Assembly (NCBI GenBank): GCA_938014885.1
Contig: CALLQI010000023.1
Span: 1 to 64,000 of the forward strand
Length of the DNA stretch: 64,000 bases
Source of the DNA: an uncultured bacterium
GTDB taxonomy: Bacteria > Planctomycetota > UBA8742 > UBA2392
Direction of reading: 5' to 3'
Shown in pieces: positions 59,914 through 64,000 of the stretch (its first letter is position 1; every line of letters starts with the position of its first letter). The position numbers and the translations under genes are program-made. The notes under the pieces were generated by a model. The model saw only the letters and a program-made list of their open reading frames with translations, had not been told where the DNA came from and did not search any database.

Positions 59914-61170
59914 ATGCGCTACCTGCTGGTTATGATCGACGGACTTGCCGACACTCCCCTGCCTGAGCTGGGGGGCAAGACCCCCCTTGAGTCGGCCTCC
60001 GCCCCCACCCTCGACAAGCTGGCCACTACCGGCCGGCTTGGCACCATCCGCACCGTACCGCGCGGCGAAGCCCCGGAAACCCTGGCAGCGCTGTTCACCG
60101 TACTGGGCTACCCGCCTGGCCCATACCTGACCGGCCGTGGCTACTACGAGGCGCTGGCCACGGGCCTGATGCTTTCTGAAGAGGAGTGGTGCTTCCGGCT
60201 GCAGTTCGTGACCGTTGCCGACGGTAAAATCGTCGACGCCCGCGCAGGCGGCCTCAGCGAAGAAGAGGGCCGCGAACTTCTGCGCGCCCTTGAGCTGCAC
60301 TTCAAGCAAACGAAAGTCCGGTTCGTGCAAGGCCGCGGGCACAACCACTTGGTCGTAATCGACGGCGTGAAGTTCAGCGGCAGCAGCACCGTCAGCCCCT
60401 TCAACGTCGTGGACCTGCCGCTGCGCGAACACATGCCCGAAGGCCCCGGTTCCGAGCTGCTGCAAAAGCTCATGAACGAGGCGCCCTCCGTGCTGGCCAA
60501 GCACGAAGTCAACCGCGTCCGCGTTGACCTGAAGCAGAACCCGGCAAACGGCATCTGGTTATGGGGAGGCGGCACGGCTGTGGACGTGCCCGGCTTCCAC
60601 AAGACCTTCGGCCTTGAAGCCGTGATGATCAGCTACAGCGACCTGTTCCGCGGCGTGGGCGTGGCCACGGGCATTCGTGTGGTTGACCCCGGCCGCACGC
60701 CGTTCGTGCGTGACCCAAGCGGGCGCATGGCCAAGGTGGACTCGGCCGAGGGCGCGCAGGCCCGGCGCGCTACGGTAGCCGAAGAGATCACGCGCATTCG
60801 CGAGTCCGTCGAAGCCGCACTGGACGGCACCGAATTCATAGTGGCGCACTTCAGCTACCCTGACGACCACAGCCACCAGGGCGACGCCAAGGGCAAGGTC
60901 GATGCGATTGAGCAGATCGACCGCCACTTCCTGAAGCCGCTGTACAAGAAGATGGACGAGTTGAAGGATGTGCGTCTCACGATAGTACCGACGCTGATGT
61001 CGCGAGTGGAAACACGCCAGCACGATGAACGCCCGGTACCCTTCTTGATGTGGGGCCAGGGCGTCGAGAGCCGCTGGCAGCTTACATTGACGGAAAGCAA
61101 CGCCGAAGAAACGGGCATCAAGATTGACGACGGCACACGGTTGATCGACTACATCATGAACGGGCTGTAA
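59914..61170 (+). CDS. ApgM-like (2,3-BPG-independent) phosphoglycerate mutase, altered active site
   Basis: The 418-residue product matches the archaeal-type cofactor-independent mutase fold (LLVMIDGLADTPLPELGGKT, APTLDKLATTGRLGTI, LGYPPGPYLTGRGYYEALA, AHFSYPDDHSHQGDAKGKVD). In ApgM the catalytic Ser lies in a GSDVANLSxLGY segment; here it reads APETLAALFTVLGY, with Thr at the aligned place and the Ser lost. The usual late TxDH metal site is replaced by PTLMSRVETRQHD. It may therefore have a different reaction or be inactive. It diverges from the DsbD-like gene over 188 bp, and its stop overlaps the hpt start by 1 bp. Confidence 0.75.
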   Translation: MRYLLVMIDGLADTPLPELGGKTPLESASAPTLDKLATTGRLGTIRTVPRGEAPETLAALFTVLGYPPGPYLTGRGYYEALATGLMLSEEEWCFRLQFVTVADGKIVDARAGGLSEEEGRELLRALELHFKQTKVRFVQGRGHNHLVVIDGVKFSGSSTVSPFNVVDLPLREHMPEGPGSELLQKLMNEAPSVLAKHEVNRVRVDLKQNPANGIWLWGGGTAVDVPGFHKTFGLEAVMISYSDLFRGVGVATGIRVVDPGRTPFVRDPSGRMAKVDSAEGAQARRATVAEEITRIRESVEAALDGTEFIVAHFSYPDDHSHQGDAKGKVDAIEQIDRHFLKPLYKKMDELKDVRLTIVPTLMSRVETRQHDERPVPFLMWGQGVESRWQLTLTESNAEETGIKIDDGTRLIDYIMNGL

Positions 61171-61685
61171 TGAGCGAATACAAGGTCCTGTTCGATGCCG
61201 AAGCCATTCGCGCCCGCGTGCGCGAAGTGGGGACGCGCATTTCAGCCGACTACGCCGGCAAACGCCTGCTGTGCCTTGTTGTACTGCGCGGCGGATTCTT
61301 CTTTGCGTCGGACCTGATCCGCACGCTTGAAGGCGTCGATGTTGAACTCGAGTTCGTGAAGGTGGACAGCTACGCCGGCCGCGAAAGCGGCGGCAAGCCG
61401 CGGTTTCACGGGCAGTTGCCGCGGGTGTCGGGCTACGACGTGCTGGTGATTGAAGACCTTGTTGATACCGGCCTGACGCTCGCCCGCCTGGACGAGGCGT
61501 TGCGAGCCCAAGGGCCGCGCAGTCTGCGCTACGCCATCGTCGTCGACAAGAAAGCCCGCCGTCAGATCCCCTTTGAGTGCGAGTACGTGTGCTTTGACGT
61601 TGAGGCCGACAAGTTCCTGGTAGGCTACGGCATGGACGACGCCAACAAGGGCCGCACGTTGCCCTACATCGGCGTGGTCAAGTAG
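61170..61685 (+). CDS. hpt: Hypoxanthine phosphoribosyltransferase
   Basis: The 171-residue product has the type I PRTase fold: LLCLVVLRGGFFFASDLIRT, VKVDSYAG, then the PRPP loop VLVIEDLVDTGLTLARLDEA, and VVDKKARRQIPFECEYVCFD followed by FLVGYGMDDANKGRTLPYIG. The Asp-Thr-Gly of the PRPP loop and the late VGYGMD segment are typical of hypoxanthine/guanine enzymes. It salvages purine bases to IMP/GMP. The start overlaps the ApgM-like stop (TAATG), indicating translational coupling. The gene ends at a perfect 12-bp hairpin. Confidence 0.95.
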   Translation: MSEYKVLFDAEAIRARVREVGTRISADYAGKRLLCLVVLRGGFFFASDLIRTLEGVDVELEFVKVDSYAGRESGGKPRFHGQLPRVSGYDVLVIEDLVDTGLTLARLDEALRAQGPRSLRYAIVVDKKARRQIPFECEYVCFDVEADKFLVGYGMDDANKGRTLPYIGVVK

Positions 61686-61703
61686 ACGCGCATTGAATCG
61701 TTC

Positions 61704-61731
61704 AGCATCCCGGTGCTTGCACCGGGATGCT
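61704..61731 (+). terminator. Terminator after hpt
   Basis: AGCATCCCGGTG pairs perfectly with CACCGGGATGCT (12 bp) around loop CTTG. The following sequence TCGCATTTG has only a short T run. Confidence 0.75.
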
Positions 61732-61786
61732 CGCATTTGACTGGACAGGTATGCGCCTCAGCTTGCGGGCAGGGGTCTACAGTCGA

Positions 61787-61849
61787 CGGTCGACAGTTCA
61801 CAGTGACTGCGGCTGTTTGCAGTGACCGTAGACTGTGAACTGTTGACCG
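61787..61849. repeat. Long near-perfect inverted repeat in the gap upstream of the VPGH gene
   Basis: The arms CGGTCGACAGTTCACAGT and ACTGTGAACTGTTGACCG pair at 17 of 18 positions, with GACTGC/GCAGT pairing inside. The same words recur within each arm (GTCGAC, AGTTCAC). It lies in the 344-bp gap 61686-62029, which also holds a terminator, a promoter candidate and no gene. Confidence 0.7.
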
Positions 61850-61921
61850 TGAACTTCCTCCCCGACGCTGGTGTCCATGCAATCGCATTTGTGCCAGATT
61901 TCCGGCACGTTGCTGCCAGTT

Positions 61922-61950
61922 TTCATGCACATAAGTCCTGAAAATATAAT
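61922..61950 (+). promoter_or_regulatory. Candidate promoter of the VPGH-repeat gene
   Basis: A perfect TATAAT at 61945-61950 with a weak TTCATG at 61922-61927, 17 bp apart. The leader to the ATG at 62030 is about 75 nt. Confidence 0.4.
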
Positions 61951-62029
61951 GGTTTATGTGGAACCCATGGGGTACGGTTAGGGTCTAATGTGGTGTAGGG
62001 CCAAACAACCGAAACATGGGGAGATAACC

Positions 62030-62743
62030 ATGAAAGCTTTCATCGCAGCAGCAGGACTGACACTGGCAGGGTTCTTCGGTGCGGGTCACTTGGACGCCCA
62101 GGGCGTCAACATCCGCATCACCAAGAACGACAAGACCGTACAGGTCAAGACCGGTGGCAGCACGAAGGTGGAGGTCGTCAAGGACACGCGCATCACTCGC
62201 AACGAAGGGTTCCGCGAGGGCGCCAAGGTGGAGAAGCAGCCCAGCGGGCACTTCATCACGGTCGAGAAAAAGGTCTGGGTGCCCGGACACTACGAAACCC
62301 GGATTGAGAAGGTGTTCGTGCCCGGCCACTACGTGACGAGGATTGAAAAAGTTTACGTGCCGGCCAAACACGTGGATGTGCGCGAACGGCGGGTCGACCA
62401 CTGCGGCAACGTCTACTACGTGACCGTGTGCAAGACGATCCCCGCGCACTACATCGACTGCGAGAAGAAGGTCTGGGTCGCGGGCTGCTACGTCGAAAAG
62501 GAATGCCATCACTTCGTGCCGGGTCGCTACGAGATCAAGTACGAAAAGGTCTGGGTCGAGGACGACTGCAACACCTGCGACACCAAGCCGGCACCAAAGC
62601 CTGGTCACGGTCACGGCAAGCCGCACGATGACAACGGCCACGGCAACGACCCCGGTCACCACGACCCCAGCAACCCGGGCAAGGGCGGCGGCGGTCACGG
62701 CGCGGGCAAAGGTGGCAAAGGCGGTGGAAGAGGTGGACGCTAG
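62030..62743 (+). CDS. Exported protein with VPGHY repeats and His/Gly-rich tail
   Basis: The 237-residue product (ATG at 62030, preceded by GGGGAG) has a signal peptide (FIAAAGLTLAGFFGAGHLDA). The mature part has repeated segments of about 13 residues: KVWVPGHYETRIE, KVFVPGHYVTRIE, KVYVPAKHVDVRE, and later KVWVAGCYVEKEC. Several cysteines (CGNVYYVTVC, CDTKPA) fall between. The C-terminal 40 residues are His/Gly/Pro/Lys-rich and could bind metal. VPGH-repeat proteins like this are known to me from planctomycete-type genomes; function unknown. It precedes a strong terminator. Confidence 0.7.
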   Translation: MKAFIAAAGLTLAGFFGAGHLDAQGVNIRITKNDKTVQVKTGGSTKVEVVKDTRITRNEGFREGAKVEKQPSGHFITVEKKVWVPGHYETRIEKVFVPGHYVTRIEKVYVPAKHVDVRERRVDHCGNVYYVTVCKTIPAHYIDCEKKVWVAGCYVEKECHHFVPGRYEIKYEKVWVEDDCNTCDTKPAPKPGHGHGKPHDDNGHGNDPGHHDPSNPGKGGGGHGAGKGGKGGGRGGR

Positions 62744-62805
62744 TTCTGCAACAACAGGCAACGGCGGCCGATGACGCGATCCTCCCCCCTTCGCGTCCCG
62801 CCGAC

Positions 62806-62837
62806 AAAGACCCCGCGGCCTCGGCTGCGGGGTCTTT
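62806..62837. terminator. Terminator after the VPGH-repeat gene
   Basis: AAAGACCCCGC and GCGGGGTCTTT form an 11-bp perfect stem around a 10-nt loop, followed by CCTTTCCC. The A/T flanks suit termination in both directions. Confidence 0.8.
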
Positions 62838-62883
62838 CCTTTCCCTGCCTTTCCGAACCGCGCCACGGCTGCACAATGGCCGC

Positions 62884-63348
62884 ATGCGCCACTGGCTGAT
62901 GAAAGTCGAAGCCGACGTCTACTCGATCGATGACCTGCAGCGCGACAAAGTCACGTGCTGGGAAGGCGTGCGGAACTACCAGGCCCGCAACCTGCTGCGC
63001 GACGACTTTCAGGTTGGCGACCTTGTGCTGTTCTATCACTCGAACTCTGAGCCCACCGGCGTGGCCGGACTTGCCAAAGTCGTCAAGGCCGGCTACCCGG
63101 ACCATTTCGCGCGCGACAAGCGCAGCGACTACTTCGACCCCAAAGCAACCGCCGACAACCCGATCTGGTTCATGGTCGATATTGCGTTCGTGAGCAAGTT
63201 CCCGAACGTCGTCAGCCTGGCCCAGCTCAAGGCAACCAGGGGCCTTGAGAAAATGATGGTCACGCAGCGCGGCTCGCGCCTATCCGTGCAGCCTGTTACC
63301 CCGGCCGAGTACGCCATCGTGTGCCAGCTTGCGGGGGCCAAGGCATGA
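62884..63348 (+). CDS. EVE-domain protein
   Basis: The 154-residue product is a complete EVE domain: HWLMKVEADVYSIDDLQRDK, WEGVRNYQARNLLRDDFQVG (WxGVRNYQARN is diagnostic), DLVLFYHSNSEPTGVAGLAK and WFMVDIAFVSKF, ending at VTPAEYAIVCQLAG. EVE domains recognise modified bases in DNA or RNA through an aromatic pocket and are related to YTH and PUA folds. The next gene overlaps its stop by 4 bp (ATGA), so the two products may work together. Confidence 0.93.
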   Translation: MRHWLMKVEADVYSIDDLQRDKVTCWEGVRNYQARNLLRDDFQVGDLVLFYHSNSEPTGVAGLAKVVKAGYPDHFARDKRSDYFDPKATADNPIWFMVDIAFVSKFPNVVSLAQLKATRGLEKMMVTQRGSRLSVQPVTPAEYAIVCQLAGAKA

Positions 63349-63998
63349 GGTTTCTCGACCGCAATTGGGTGGAACGCAGGCTGGATGATTTCACGCAGGA
63401 CCTTTACTACGGCGTGTACCTGCGCCATGTCTCTGAAATCGCGCCGGACCTGCCGCCTGAGGCGCAGCGGCTTGCGATTTCGCACCCCGGACTGTTGCTG
63501 ATGGGTGCCGGCTTCGTGTCGGCTGACCTGTTGAACGACGGCGCGACGCTGAGGCTCGTGGTCGCCTCCGGCCCGGCCACGCTGACCACGGAATACGAGC
63601 TTGCGACACCCGGTGCCGTCGACTTGCCGGTGCTGCGCGGAGCGCTAACGACGCTGTCGAATGAGTTTGACTACGGCCCGCAAGGAACATTCATTCACCG
63701 CATACTGCTGCACCCCAAGGGCGAGTGCGAGATCGTGTTCACTAACCTGAGCCTGCGCATCGATGTCACGCCGCCCAGTCCAGCGGATCAGGCGCAGGCC
63801 CCCGCCGCAAACCATCAGCCGAGGCCGAACCGGCAATCCGCTCGGACGTCGGCCGGCAAGCGCGCGCAAAAGTCGGCGGCCAAGAAGTCGGCCGCCAAAA
63901 AAGCGCCCAAGCGGGCTGGCAAGTCCCCCGCGGCGGGCGCGCGTAAAAAGCCGCGCCGCAAAAAGCCCGACGCGCCACCACCCGGGGATTTGGCATGA
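63345..63998 (+). CDS. Unknown domain with histone-H1-like basic tail
   Basis: The 217-residue product starts at the ATG at 63345 inside the EVE gene's stop. The N-terminal about 150 residues are a mixed alpha/beta domain (FLDRNWVERRLDDFTQDLYY, LLLMGAGFVSADLLNDGATL) without known motifs. The C-terminal 65 residues are Lys/Ala/Pro-rich (AKKSAAKKAPKRAGKS, ARKKPRRKKP), as in bacterial histone-H1-like and AlgP-type tails, and should bind DNA or RNA. The coupled EVE reader suggests a nucleic-acid function. The gene ends 2 bp before the window edge. Confidence 0.7.
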   Translation: MRFLDRNWVERRLDDFTQDLYYGVYLRHVSEIAPDLPPEAQRLAISHPGLLLMGAGFVSADLLNDGATLRLVVASGPATLTTEYELATPGAVDLPVLRGALTTLSNEFDYGPQGTFIHRILLHPKGECEIVFTNLSLRIDVTPPSPADQAQAPAANHQPRPNRQSARTSAGKRAQKSAAKKSAAKKAPKRAGKSPAAGARKKPRRKKPDAPPPGDLA

Positions 63999-64000
63999 CT

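Overview
The window reads as a stretch of high-GC bacterial chromosome, densely packed with short operons. There are no phage, transposase or CRISPR genes. A Planctomycetota-type organism is the best guess. This is inference from gene content: a TonB-like N-terminus joined to prenyltransferase/squalene-oxidase repeats, FecR-type anti-sigma proteins beside ECF sigma factors, many exported proteins of unknown family, a GspK-like pseudopilin, and decayed 'word' repeats between genes. No rRNA or phylogenetic marker was compared, so the phylum is not proven.

Layout. 1-2.5 kb: end of a Glu/Pro/Ala-rich protein, an 850-bp repeat mosaic, and a small catalase-like gene. 2.5-9 kb: a membrane protein and a zinc-ribbon protein, then a minus-strand run (acyl-CoA dehydrogenase-like, PhnD-like binding protein, orphan antitoxin-like protein, TusA-like/ferritin-like fusion, TPR protein). 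9-20.6 kb: prenyltransferase-repeat protein, HAD phosphatase, rhomboid protease, a degenerate class III ribonucleotide reductase homologue, a FlgI-like lipoprotein, a thioredoxin-like protein with in-frame UGA, and an ECF sigma/FecR anti-sigma pair. 20.7-31.5 kb: tandem M14 carboxypeptidases (one catalytically dead), tRNA-Ser(UGA), a ferredoxin-MBL fusion, a coiled-coil protein, GluQ-RS, a Leu/Glu dehydrogenase, an EamA transporter, a secretin N-domain-like protein and a lipoprotein. 31.6-36.7 kb: four exported proteins, apparently one operon. 37.2-44.3 kb: ribH-nusB-ftsY followed by a 1322-residue sigma/anti-sigma/FecR/PDZ/coiled-coil protein and two small proteins. 44.3-52.7 kb: GspK-like protein, PDZ protein, DedA, a WYL regulator pair, a CPBP protease and purH. 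52.7-64 kb: a selenocysteine DsbD-like protein with GGDEF and TPR genes in overlapping frames, an ApgM-like protein, hpt, a VPGH-repeat exported protein, an EVE-domain protein and a protein with a histone-H1-like tail.

Most notable result: two minus-strand genes are interrupted by TGA exactly at thioredoxin-type redox motifs (CT-TGA at 17329-17331; TGA-KNC at 56174-56176). In both, the same frame continues with the rest of a thioredoxin fold, and a short perfect hairpin lies at the distance expected for a bacterial SECIS. I annotate both as selenoproteins, which implies a selABCD system elsewhere in the genome.

The second standout is the giant protein at 39292-43260, which appears to join a sigma-factor-like region, an anti-sigma-like region, a membrane helix, FecR-like and PDZ domains and a long coiled coil in one chain.
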